Shown: positions 34,559 to 41,306 of the stretch, in pieces
How positions within the stretch are numbered: position 1 is the stretch's first letter
How the letters are laid out: the number at the start of each line of letters is the position of its first letter
IMG/VR virus record: IMGVR_UViG_3300013126_001841
Coordinates: 1 to 42,255 of that record
Source: a virus
Length of the DNA: 42,255 nt
Direction: 5' to 3' (one strand)
Program-made: the position numbers and the translations under genes
The notes under the pieces: generated by a model
What the model was told of the DNA's origin: nothing
Seen by the model: the letters and a program-made list of their open reading frames with translations, nothing else
Database searches by the model: none

Positions 34559-35748
34559 AATAAGATAGTTCTATTTGTTGACAATGTTTTTAAAATATCA
34601 AAATTATGATCTAAAACTTCTTGCATATCCTCGTAGATATTTTGAAGTTCTTTAATATTTTTATTGTTTATAAATTCAATGATTTCAAAAATCTTAATCA
34701 TTCGTTTTTCATTATTTTCCTCTTGATCATAGCTTTCGTCCCACCATCTATCAAAAGTTTTAAAATTTAATTTTTTAAGATATTCTAGACTTCGAACAGT
34801 TGACCCTAATATAAAAGGAGTTTTTTTAAATATTGGATGAAACGTTTTTTCGCTTATATTCGTGAAAGGTTGTGCGTACCTAGTCTCTCCAACGATTGCA
34901 CAAAAGCATTCATCTAAACTATCTAAAAATTTATCATTATGCCATTTGTAAATAGTTCCCATTCCCGATACGCTCTGGGTATATTTGTTTACATTTTCTG
35001 GAGGAAATTCATTGTCGATAATTGATGTTGAATCATTTAATTTGTTGTTTCCGACTATTATTTTTTGATATGTTATTGTATCCAAATTAGAAAAATTAAA
35101 CCATGGATTTTCTAATAATGATTTTTCATTACATATAAAATTCCAACCATATACACCGTCCATGGATGCTAGATAAGAAATTAATAAATGTCTATGTAAA
35201 GTATATCTTCTATGAGAGGACCAGAACTTTCTTTTGATTTCTTTTTTATTGTTTTCTATTTTATTCTGAATATTATATCCTAGGTGTCGAATAGTAAGAT
35301 CATAACAATTAAGATTAAGTTCTGGATAAGTTTCGTTTAATAATTTTACATTGTAATCGCAGGTAAAAATTCTAATATTTTTTAAATTATTTTCAATTAC
35401 AAATTTTTTAATACAATCTAATTCATTAGATTTTATAGAACTAATTTTTTCATTACCGACAAATTCGCTGTAATATTCACAATTATGAGAATCGGCAGAT
35501 CGATAACATAATGGTTCTAAAAGATATATATCCACTCCCGTATTGTTTAAAAATTCTTTTTCTCGTTTGGTAAGAATTTGATTTTCTAATTTATAGATGT
35601 TATTTAAACCGTTGTAAAAATAACTAGGTTTGTTGTCTATTAACAGTTTTTCTACGAATTTTTGTGATCCTAGATATGTCCTTATTTTAATAGACTTAGA
35701 TACTTGCCTAGGAAAATTTCTATAATATAAATTGTGCTCTGAGTTCAT
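34555..35748 (-). CDS. Putative glycosyltransferase-like protein, 397 aa
   Basis: The start at 35748 (MNSEHNLYYRNF) makes an ATGA overlap with the oxygenase gene; a longer frame to 35832 would run 88 bases into it. Most of the protein is unfamiliar. Near the C-terminus TNISEKTFHPIFKKTPFILG and SLEYLKKLNFKTFDRWWDES resemble the nucleotide-sugar-binding half of GT10-like (fucosyltransferase-type) enzymes. The earlier IRIFTCDYNVKLLNETYPEL and RRYTLHRHLLISYLAS do not identify a family. It sits between an oxygenase and a sugar aminotransferase, which supports a glycan role by context. Assignment is tentative. Confidence 0.5.
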   Translation of the reverse strand: MNSEHNLYYRNFPRQVSKSIKIRTYLGSQKFVEKLLIDNKPSYFYNGLNNIYKLENQILTKREKEFLNNTGVDIYLLEPLCYRSADSHNCEYYSEFVGNEKISSIKSNELDCIKKFVIENNLKNIRIFTCDYNVKLLNETYPELNLNCYDLTIRHLGYNIQNKIENNKKEIKRKFWSSHRRYTLHRHLLISYLASMDGVYGWNFICNEKSLLENPWFNFSNLDTITYQKIIVGNNKLNDSTSIIDNEFPPENVNKYTQSVSGMGTIYKWHNDKFLDSLDECFCAIVGETRYAQPFTNISEKTFHPIFKKTPFILGSTVRSLEYLKKLNFKTFDRWWDESYDQEENNEKRMIKIFEIIEFINNKNIKELQNIYEDMQEVLDHNFDILKTLSTNRTILL

Positions 35749-36245
35749 ATATTGTCTACAAAAGTTATTTGTAAAGTATATCGTGGCTCTATTCCGATGT
35801 TTGCTGCCATATGAGGAGCACCATAGTTCCATAACACAAAATCACCCGCCTTCCAAGATGTTATAGGTTGATTTTCTATTTCGAAAATGTGTCCAGGTTT
35901 CCAATCATCTAAAAAAATAATAGCTCTTTTAATTGTATGAGGATTTTCTATATTGTTAATTTTTATGTATCTTTGGTACGTATCAACATGAGTTGGAAGA
36001 ATATCTGAAATCTTCATTTTAAAAAAAGTTATGCTAACATTTTTTCCCGAAAATATAGAAAAAAAAGGTGTAGCCCAGTTGGGCATTTTCTTTTGCATAT
36101 CATAAGTGCCACCGCCAAAATTTCCCTTATATCCTGCAGCGACCCATTGGTCTATCATTGTCGGGTCATTAAAATATTTTTCTTTATATGTAAGTAATGT
36201 ATGTTTATTATTCCAAAAAGGGATAACATGTCCTTGTTTTATCAT
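35745..36245 (-). CDS. 2-oxoglutarate/Fe(II)-dependent oxygenase-like protein, 166 aa
   Basis: The motif set fits the double-stranded beta-helix oxygenases: H86 and D88 in LPTHVDTYQRY, H145 in YGAPHMAAN, and R155 in PRYTLQITF for 2-oxoglutarate. RAIIFLDDWKPGHIFEIE and WKAGDFVLWNYGAPH are typical surrounding strands of the aspartyl/asparaginyl hydroxylase type. The ATG at 36245 is preferred, since longer starts run into the previous gene, but no strong ribosome site decides it. T4-like marine phages often carry such genes. The substrate is unknown, and neighbouring sugar genes hint at glycan or protein modification. Confidence 0.7.
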   Translation of the reverse strand: MIKQGHVIPFWNNKHTLLTYKEKYFNDPTMIDQWVAAGYKGNFGGGTYDMQKKMPNWATPFFSIFSGKNVSITFFKMKISDILPTHVDTYQRYIKINNIENPHTIKRAIIFLDDWKPGHIFEIENQPITSWKAGDFVLWNYGAPHMAANIGIEPRYTLQITFVDNI

Positions 36246-36249
36246 AAAT

Positions 36250-36411
36250 CTATTTACTTTTAGATAGAGTCCAAGATCCATCACCTTGATCAGTCCATAC
36301 TAATGTATCACCTTCTTTCCATCCAGCTTCCTGTAATAAGTCCGAAGGAAACGTAAGTATACCGTCGCCCGTGTCCGGATCTTCTTCTACATTTAATGTC
36401 CATCTTTTCAT
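36250..36411 (-). CDS. AbrB-like small protein, 53 aa
   Basis: The start at 36411 overlaps the upstream stop as ATGA. The sequence MKRWTLNVEEDPDTGDGILT, FPSDLLQEAGWKEGDTLVW and GDGSWTLSKSK has the swapped-hairpin AbrB-like pattern, with a strand, a short L-x-x-x-G-W helix and GD-T-L strand, as in antitoxin-type DNA-binding domains. At 53 residues it is about one such domain. No toxin partner is visible next to it. A regulatory role is inferred from fold resemblance only. Confidence 0.6.
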   Translation of the reverse strand: MKRWTLNVEEDPDTGDGILTFPSDLLQEAGWKEGDTLVWTDQGDGSWTLSKSK

Positions 36412-36626
36412 GTTCGTATGATTTTTTTCGGATGATACCATTCTTTTTCCTGTTCCCATTGTTCGTGTCTAAGTCTACGACATTCGTCTTTTACATCTTG
36501 AGGAAAGTCTGGATTTATTTCAGAATAATTGCAGTCATATATTTTTCTTTGACCTGCAAAATCGCTTGATAATAATATTATCATTAAAAGGATTAATATT
36601 ATTATCAGTAGCATTTTAGATTTCAT
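36408..36626 (-). CDS. Small membrane-anchored protein, 72 aa
   Basis: Residues 5-20 form one hydrophobic segment (MLLIIILILLMIILL) after MKSK, consistent with an N-terminal membrane anchor. The remainder is polar (YDCNYSEINPDFPQDVKDEC, RRLRHEQWEQEKEWYHPKK) with two cysteines. Starts and stops overlap neighbours as ATGA on both sides. The function is unknown; an inner-membrane phage accessory protein is the most that can be said. Confidence 0.65.
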   Translation of the reverse strand: MKSKMLLIIILILLMIILLSSDFAGQRKIYDCNYSEINPDFPQDVKDECRRLRHEQWEQEKEWYHPKKIIRT

Positions 36627-36820
36627 ATTTTATGGCTGACTAAAATTTTACACATTAATGCATCTTTTTCATCTTTAAAAAAGAAATTCATGCTATTCAC
36701 GCTAACTTCTGTTGTGTATCTACCACCGGGTAATCCAAAATGGTTTACGATGTCGGCACATATCTCATTCCACCAGATATTGCTCTGATACCCAGTCCAC
36801 GGAACTTGTATTTCTACCAT
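36623..36820 (-). CDS. Small phage protein of unknown function, 65 aa
   Basis: It begins MVEIQVPWTGYQSNIWWNEI and contains CADIVNHFGLPGGRYTTEVS and NSMNFFFKDEKDALMCKILV. The gene overlaps the HIT-family gene by seven bases and the membrane protein gene by ATGA. It looks like a compact alpha/beta protein; no motif is recognised. Confidence 0.65.
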   Translation of the reverse strand: MVEIQVPWTGYQSNIWWNEICADIVNHFGLPGGRYTTEVSVNSMNFFFKDEKDALMCKILVSHKI

Positions 36821-37206
36821 TTTCGATAATTACCTTTTTCGGGAATAACATGACGTACCCCGCCAGTGGGATCTTCCATGTCGCCTTTGCGTCTAGGGAT
36901 TAGATGAACGTGAGGCCATTCAACCGTTTGACCAGCAGCAGGGCCGTAATTAAGGCCTACATTAAACCCATCCCATTCTCCCTTTTGAACTCTGTTCATA
37001 CCGTCCGTGATAGCAGCTTCAAAACAGTCCATTAATACAGACACAGTATTATATTTAGGTACAAATAATAAATGACCTTCTGTCACCGGATAGATGTCTC
37101 TGAATACTTTGACATGATAATCTTCTTCTACAAGTTCAGTCCACGGTGCTTTTGAATCTTCAATAAATGAAGGTTGAGCTAGCATTACTTTTACTGTGTC
37201 TTTCAT
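36814..37206 (-). CDS. HIT-family (histidine triad) hydrolase-like protein, 130 aa
   Basis: ATG at 37206 overlaps the phosphoribosyltransferase stop as ATGA. The segment FNVGLNYGPAAGQTVEWPHV continuing into HLIPRRKGD matches the HIT signature. H99 and H101 are visible, while the first of the three usual histidine positions is Trp-Pro (WPHVHLIP), so the triad is incomplete. YPVTEGHLLFVPK is the typical upstream strand. The family hydrolyses or transfers nucleotide phosphoramidates and dinucleotides. With the neighbouring phosphoribosyltransferase it suggests nucleotide metabolism. Confidence 0.78.
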   Translation of the reverse strand: MKDTVKVMLAQPSFIEDSKAPWTELVEEDYHVKVFRDIYPVTEGHLLFVPKYNTVSVLMDCFEAAITDGMNRVQKGEWDGFNVGLNYGPAAGQTVEWPHVHLIPRRKGDMEDPTGGVRHVIPEKGNYRKW

Positions 37207-37787
37207 TTTGTCCACCATTCCTCCCAAGGAAAATCGATCCATTCATCGTTTTCTGCTTTGTTGATTTCCATACCAACAAAATTCATTTTTACATTACATT
37301 GACTAGATAAATTATCAACTACCACAGCAAATTTAACATTTTGATTCCATACTTCATCCCATGTCGGACTGTCTGGAAAACAACCAGATTTCCAATCTTC
37401 CATAATCCAATTAAAAGTAGCGCCGGTATCGTTAATATCATCAACTAGTAAAATATTAGTATAAGTTCCAGATTCTAATATATCGCTAGCAGCAGATAAA
37501 ATGCTGCCTATGTTGTGTTCATCTTCAATAAATCTTTCGTTAGTAGTATGACCGAAAGCATCGCTAGCCATCCAAAGATTACTTTCTCCGCCACTTCCAT
37601 CTCTAAGGCTAACTCCTAACGCATGCATCGGAACGTCTAAATATTGACTAATCATTACAGATGGAATCAGTCCGCCACGAGTAATTCCTACTATGTAATC
37701 CGGTTCCCATTTGCTAACTAAAATATCTCTACATATTTTATTCACTAGGCCTGTTAGTTCTTGTTGATTAATTATGCGCTTGTTCAT
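37203..37787 (-). CDS. Purine-type phosphoribosyltransferase, 194 aa
   Basis: The start at 37787 (MNKRIINQQELTGL) is supported by AAGGAAAGAT immediately upstream. The PRPP-binding motif NILLVDDINDTGATFN lies near residues 111-126, and YIVGITRGGLIPSVMISQYL is the N-terminal loop typical of hypoxanthine or xanthine-guanine phosphoribosyltransferases. The enzyme would join a base to PRPP to make a nucleotide. Whether the base is a normal purine or a deazapurine cannot be read from sequence. It overlaps the cupin gene end by 20 bases. Confidence 0.82.
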   Translation of the reverse strand: MNKRIINQQELTGLVNKICRDILVSKWEPDYIVGITRGGLIPSVMISQYLDVPMHALGVSLRDGSGGESNLWMASDAFGHTTNERFIEDEHNIGSILSAASDILESGTYTNILLVDDINDTGATFNWIMEDWKSGCFPDSPTWDEVWNQNVKFAVVVDNLSSQCNVKMNFVGMEINKAENDEWIDFPWEEWWTK

Positions 37788-38199
37788 ATCTTTCCTTAAG
37801 GTATTGTTCGTGTTGTACCCAACGACCGTTGACATCAAATCCCCATTCACGACGATGAGGACCAGGCATAAACAAAGTCCAACAATCTACACCTGATTCT
37901 AGTTCAATTCTATGATAGCTCTCAGCACTACAGGTTCTAAAATGTCCAGGACCTCTCCAAAAACGACCTTCGGGCGTTGTTTCCCAATAGCCACCTTTTA
38001 AAATCAATGTAGCATAAGGCCAAGGATGATCATGAAGATCGTCTGGATCGCCTTTTAGGAACTTGTGTAAGAAAACATTAAACGGAAAGTGTTCACGTTC
38101 CTTCAAGAAAAGATAGTAGCGTTCAAGATAAGGTTCGTCACTCATCCTATCCATGATGATACGTTTACGACCTATTTTTTCTAGAAGCTTCAGGAACAT
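37768..38199 (-). CDS. Cupin-fold protein, 143 aa
   Basis: The start overlaps the preceding stop as TAATG. The segment DPDDLHDHPWPYATLILKGG has the H-x-H metal ligands of the first cupin motif, followed by WETTPEGRFWRGPGHFRTCS, ESYHRIELESGVDCWTLFMP and PGPHRREWGFDVNGRW. These suit a small single-domain cupin, similar in outline to cysteine-dioxygenase-like metal proteins. No substrate can be assigned. It lies in a run of nucleotide and sugar metabolism genes. Confidence 0.7.
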   Translation of the reverse strand: MFLKLLEKIGRKRIIMDRMSDEPYLERYYLFLKEREHFPFNVFLHKFLKGDPDDLHDHPWPYATLILKGGYWETTPEGRFWRGPGHFRTCSAESYHRIELESGVDCWTLFMPGPHRREWGFDVNGRWVQHEQYLKERYEQAHN

Positions 38200-38513
38200 T
38201 ATTCTTCGCCAAACTTGTTTTCAAATTCTTTTTCACCAAACCACACTGAAAATTCTTCTTTGAAAGATTCGTTGTTAGATAGCCAATGTTTAATACTGTC
38301 TTGTTGTTCTGCATCAAGCTCATAGTAAGAATCTCTAAAATAACTTGCCTGTTCTATTGAGGCTTCTTCTCTAAGTTCTTCAGCGGCCTCCCAATCATTT
38401 TCGTCATCGGATTCCATTAGTTCGTCAGCTTGAATCCAAGTATCCCAAGATAAGTTATGTGCTTCTTCGTTTAATTCTTGAATCAGATTGTATGTGTCTT
38501 CTAAAGTTAACAT
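38199..38513 (-). CDS. Small acidic phage protein, 104 aa
   Basis: AGGAG lies six bases before the ATG (AGAGGAGATATTATG). The protein is strongly acidic and helical (LIQELNEEAHNLSWDTWIQA, ESDDENDWEAAEELREEAS, EFSVWFGEKEFENKFGEE). The charge could mimic nucleic acid, but this is only a possibility. Function unknown. It overlaps the DNA glycosylase gene by seven bases. Confidence 0.68.
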   Translation of the reverse strand: MLTLEDTYNLIQELNEEAHNLSWDTWIQADELMESDDENDWEAAEELREEASIEQASYFRDSYYELDAEQQDSIKHWLSNNESFKEEFSVWFGEKEFENKFGEE

Positions 38514-38932
38514 AATATCTCCTCTTTTAGATATCTTTGTAATTCTTTATCTGTAGGTTCTACAGTGTAGTTTTGTTTGAAAAAGATTTCATAACTGTCG
38601 CTACCGTATTTCCCTATACCATATAATATTGTAGCATCATTGCCGTCCCAAGTCAAGAAATCAGCGGTCATTCTCTTGAGTCTTTGAAAACGGACATTAT
38701 ACATACCCAAAGGCCAAATGACTTCTTTCACTTCATCATCAGTTGCAAACAAAAATTTATTAGGAGTAGGCCAACGTTCTAAAAAAAGAGGCAGTACATA
38801 TTTGACCACCTTTCTTCCAGTTTGATTGAGCATAATTACAGCCACCATATGTTGCCATTGTTGATGGCGAATGTTTTTTGCAGGCAACTGCTGTTGAACC
38901 ATTAAGTTGTCTTCGAGTGGAACAATTTTCAT
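38507..38932 (-). CDS. MBD4-like HhH-GPD DNA glycosylase, 141 aa
   Basis: The start at 38932 is an ATG; a TTG 36 bases upstream would overlap the preceding gene. The signature YGIGKYGSDSYEIFF (residues 104-118) matches the helix-hairpin-helix and catalytic aspartate region of MBD4-type mismatch glycosylases, with D112 in the catalytic position. Further matches are MLNQTGRKVVKYVLPLFLER, WPTPNKFLFATDDEVKEVIW and PLGMYNVRFQRLKRM. There is no C-terminal Fe-S cysteine cluster. MBD4 removes thymine or uracil opposite guanine, so repair of deaminated or modified bases is the expected activity. The length is close to one catalytic domain. Confidence 0.77.
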   Translation of the reverse strand: MKIVPLEDNLMVQQQLPAKNIRHQQWQHMVAVIMLNQTGRKVVKYVLPLFLERWPTPNKFLFATDDEVKEVIWPLGMYNVRFQRLKRMTADFLTWDGNDATILYGIGKYGSDSYEIFFKQNYTVEPTDKELQRYLKEEILC

Positions 38933-38940
38933 ATGATTTT

Positions 38941-39867
38941 TTAGACTATGTTTAATTTTTCTTTCCAAAAATTTATAGTAGTTCTGATGCCGTCTTCTAA
39001 ATTTATTTTAGGATACCATCCTGTCGTCTTGGTTATTAGATTATGATCGCTACAAAGATAAAAGATTTCTCCTTGACGCTTTGGTTTAGTATTCCAATGA
39101 ATGCGACCCTCCCAATTTAAAATATTAGCTATCATGTCAGCATATTCTGAAATTTTAATAGGATTTTTTGGACCTAGTGTAAAAATTTTTCCATCATTTA
39201 CTAATTTAGAATTTTCTATACAAGTCATCCATGCATCCAGAAGGTCGTCGATGTAAATGAAGTTTCTATAAGGTTCAGAATAACCTAAGAATATTTCATC
39301 TTTATTTTTTAACATCTGTGTTATGATTTGTTCTGTAATAAAAAAATCGTTATCATGTCTTCCATAACTATTTGTCTGTCTAATAGCAGTAAATGGAAAG
39401 TCGCAACTGCGATGCATATACTCTAAATATTTTTCCACTCCATATTTTGCTACAGCATATGGAGCATTGGGATGAGGTTCTGTGCATTCGTCAAATACTA
39501 CAAATTCTTTAGGAACCCCGTTATGTTTGATCTCATCGCTGATTGGTTGCCAACCGTAGACTTCCATAGTACTGGCAAACACAAAGTTTTTGAGATTTTT
39601 AACTTTGCTGGCTGCTTCGATTAGATTTACGCTGCCTACATAATTGATCTGACTAAAAGTAATTTGTTCGTAAAAACTTTTTTCAACCTCAGTTCTTGCA
39701 GCTAAATGAACTATGATGTCTGGTTGGGCGAGTAAAATCTCATCAGATACCGCATCAAAATTCATTAGATCATTAAGTAGGCAGTAAACTTCGAAACCTT
39801 TATTTTCTAATAAAGGTTTCAAGTTAATACCAATAAATCCACTGCTACCAGTTAAAAATATTTTCAT
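38941..39867 (-). CDS. NAD-dependent sugar epimerase/dehydratase (extended SDR), 308 aa
   Basis: TGSSGFIG at residues 6-13 is the Rossmann-fold NAD-binding motif, VHLAARTEVEKSFYEQ the typical second site, and Y137-x-x-x-K141 in NAPYAVAKYG with Ser/Thr in FASTMEVYGW the catalytic set. RQTNSYGRHDNDFF and PYRNFIYIDDLLDAWM are family hallmarks. Such enzymes convert nucleotide sugars, for example UDP- or dTDP-hexoses, but the exact substrate is unclear. It is coupled by ATGA to folE upstream. It is a plausible partner of the DegT-type aminotransferase and nearby glycosyltransferases. Confidence 0.86.
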   Translation of the reverse strand: MKIFLTGSSGFIGINLKPLLENKGFEVYCLLNDLMNFDAVSDEILLAQPDIIVHLAARTEVEKSFYEQITFSQINYVGSVNLIEAASKVKNLKNFVFASTMEVYGWQPISDEIKHNGVPKEFVVFDECTEPHPNAPYAVAKYGVEKYLEYMHRSCDFPFTAIRQTNSYGRHDNDFFITEQIITQMLKNKDEIFLGYSEPYRNFIYIDDLLDAWMTCIENSKLVNDGKIFTLGPKNPIKISEYADMIANILNWEGRIHWNTKPKRQGEIFYLCSDHNLITKTTGWYPKINLEDGIRTTINFWKEKLNIV

Positions 39868-40700
39868 CTAGGGGCAAAGTCCTGTTGTAGTTTGATGTTA
39901 TCAAAGAATTCTTTCTTTGTGCTTTGGTCATCTTTGAATGCACCTTTTAGTACAGTAGTTTGTGTTAAACTGCTATGTGCCATGATACCACGATTTTCAC
40001 AGCATCCATGTGTGGCTTGAATATATACGCCTACGTCTTTGGCTCCTGTGGCACGGGCGATCTCGCGAGCAATATCATTAGCAAGTTCCTCCTGAAGAGT
40101 ACCACGTCGGGCACACCATTGGGCGATTCTTGTGTACTTACTGAGGCCAATGAGCTTGGAAGCCGCAATAATGCCAATATAGGCAACACCACTAACGGGC
40201 TGATGATGATGGCTACACATACTGCGAAGCTCACTGCGAACAACCAGCATACCTTCGTAGCGGTCCTCCGAATCGTTTGGGAACGCTGTGCAATCTGGGG
40301 CTTGTTCATATCTACCTGCCATTATCTCATTAAAATACATCTTAGCCAATCTACGTGCTGTACCTTGACTGTTTGGATCAGTTTCGCGATCGATCAGTAA
40401 ACGATCAAGTACCAGTTCAAATGCTTTAGTTGCTTCATCGATTAACTTGTGCTTCATTTCTTCAGTGACGTAATCACTGATGTTATCGCCTGCCCAGAAA
40501 CGCTTGTTATCACGTTTCATCTTAAAGCGGATCGCATCTGCTAGATATGCTTCTTGATATCCGCCATCACCGGCCATAGCATCTAAGGCAGTTTCTTTTT
40601 TAATATAAACTTGTTTTTTTACGGGTATGTATTCATCTTTTACAAAAGATTTATCGATTTCTGTGCTTAATATAGGGTCTGGTTTAAATTCTTGTGTCAA
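39864..40700 (-). CDS. folE: GTP cyclohydrolase I, 278 aa
   Basis: Zinc-ligand regions are intact: C162 with SHHH (SMCSHHHQPVSGVAYIG) and C233 in THGCCENRGIMAHSS. Between them GLSKYTRIAQWCARRGTLQE and LANDIAREIARATGAKDVGV are classical for the type I enzyme, which converts GTP to dihydroneopterin triphosphate. The start appears to be TTG at 40700, with GGAG about nine bases upstream; no suitable ATG occurs before residue 42. About 90 residues precede the conserved part. With QueE this supports preQ0-type metabolism, although folate synthesis is also possible. Confidence 0.88.
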   Translation of the reverse strand: MTQEFKPDPILSTEIDKSFVKDEYIPVKKQVYIKKETALDAMAGDGGYQEAYLADAIRFKMKRDNKRFWAGDNISDYVTEEMKHKLIDEATKAFELVLDRLLIDRETDPNSQGTARRLAKMYFNEIMAGRYEQAPDCTAFPNDSEDRYEGMLVVRSELRSMCSHHHQPVSGVAYIGIIAASKLIGLSKYTRIAQWCARRGTLQEELANDIAREIARATGAKDVGVYIQATHGCCENRGIMAHSSLTQTTVLKGAFKDDQSTKKEFFDNIKLQQDFAPR

Positions 40701-40728
40701 TTATTATTCTCCGAGTTATACAAATTTT

Positions 40729-40736
40729 TATAAATA
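40729..40736 (+). promoter_or_regulatory. Perfect T4 late-promoter motif TATAAATA
   Basis: TATAAATA is the exact T4 late consensus and lies six bases before the ATG of the GIY-YIG gene, in the 41-base divergent gap. With T4-like spacing transcription would begin at about the start codon, giving a leaderless message; no Shine-Dalgarno is visible. Confidence 0.5.
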
Positions 40737-40741
40737 ATATT

Positions 40742-41299
40742 ATGTTCAATATTATTTCACCGTATGTCTATTTAGGTACACATAAAACCACCGGACAATT
40801 TTATATAGGAGTTCGGTATTCTAATCAACGAAAAAACCTGTCTCCCGAAGACGATCTCGGTAAAGTTTATTATACTACATCTAAGAAAGTAAAACCTATC
40901 TTTAATGAGTTTAATTGGACTATTCTTGCCCAATTTATTTCTAAAGAGGATGCTCTTGAGTTCGAAGAATTTCTTATTAGCGAGAATTGGAAAAATCCTC
41001 TTCTGTTGAACAAGAACAAGGGAGGAAAAAGATTTCATAGGCCCGATGTTTATGTTAGAAAACCCAAGAACCAGGTTAAAAAAGGTAGATCTAAAGCAAT
41101 GAAAGATCATTGGGCAAATGAAGAGTTTCGTCAAAAACAAATCGCTAAAAGAAAACAAACTCATTCTTCTACTCAATTTAGAGAAAATCATTCTAAAGTT
41201 ATGAAAGCAGTTTCTCAACAATCTAAAAACATTTGTAGAGTTTGTAGATTGTCTGATAGAAAAGAAATGACCGTTCAAAACTTTTTTAGATATCTCTAA
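40742..41299 (+). CDS. GIY-YIG homing endonuclease-like protein, 185 aa
   Basis: The start at 40742 (MFNIISPYVYLGTHK) is used because the GIY-YIG core begins at once: PYVYLGTHKTTGQFYIGVRY gives the two strands and the YIG at residues 21-23 with R25, and EDALEFEEFLISEN carries likely acidic metal ligands. The C-terminal part is basic, with NUMOD-like DNA-binding segments (GRSKAMKDHWANEEFRQKQI, HSSTQFRENHSKVMKAV) and CRVCRLSDRKEM. It is the only plus-strand gene in the minus-strand operon and points away from folE. The position suggests a free-standing mobile endonuclease gene. Confidence 0.8.
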   Translation: MFNIISPYVYLGTHKTTGQFYIGVRYSNQRKNLSPEDDLGKVYYTTSKKVKPIFNEFNWTILAQFISKEDALEFEEFLISENWKNPLLLNKNKGGKRFHRPDVYVRKPKNQVKKGRSKAMKDHWANEEFRQKQIAKRKQTHSSTQFRENHSKVMKAVSQQSKNICRVCRLSDRKEMTVQNFFRYL

Positions 41300-41306
41300 C
41301 ATACAT

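Noticed and set aside
35748-35832. N-terminal extension of the GT10-like gene
   Set aside because: It would run 88 bases into the oxygenase gene; the ATGA start at 35748 is consistent with the rest of the operon.
36250-36626. AbrB-like and membrane protein pair as a toxin-antitoxin system
   Set aside because: The membrane protein is not recognisable as a toxin and both genes are embedded in a coupled operon of unrelated small genes.
40772-41302. 176-residue minus-strand open frame over the endonuclease gene
   Set aside because: The plus-strand frame has the GIY-YIG motifs; the minus frame shows none and would need to share all its sequence with it.
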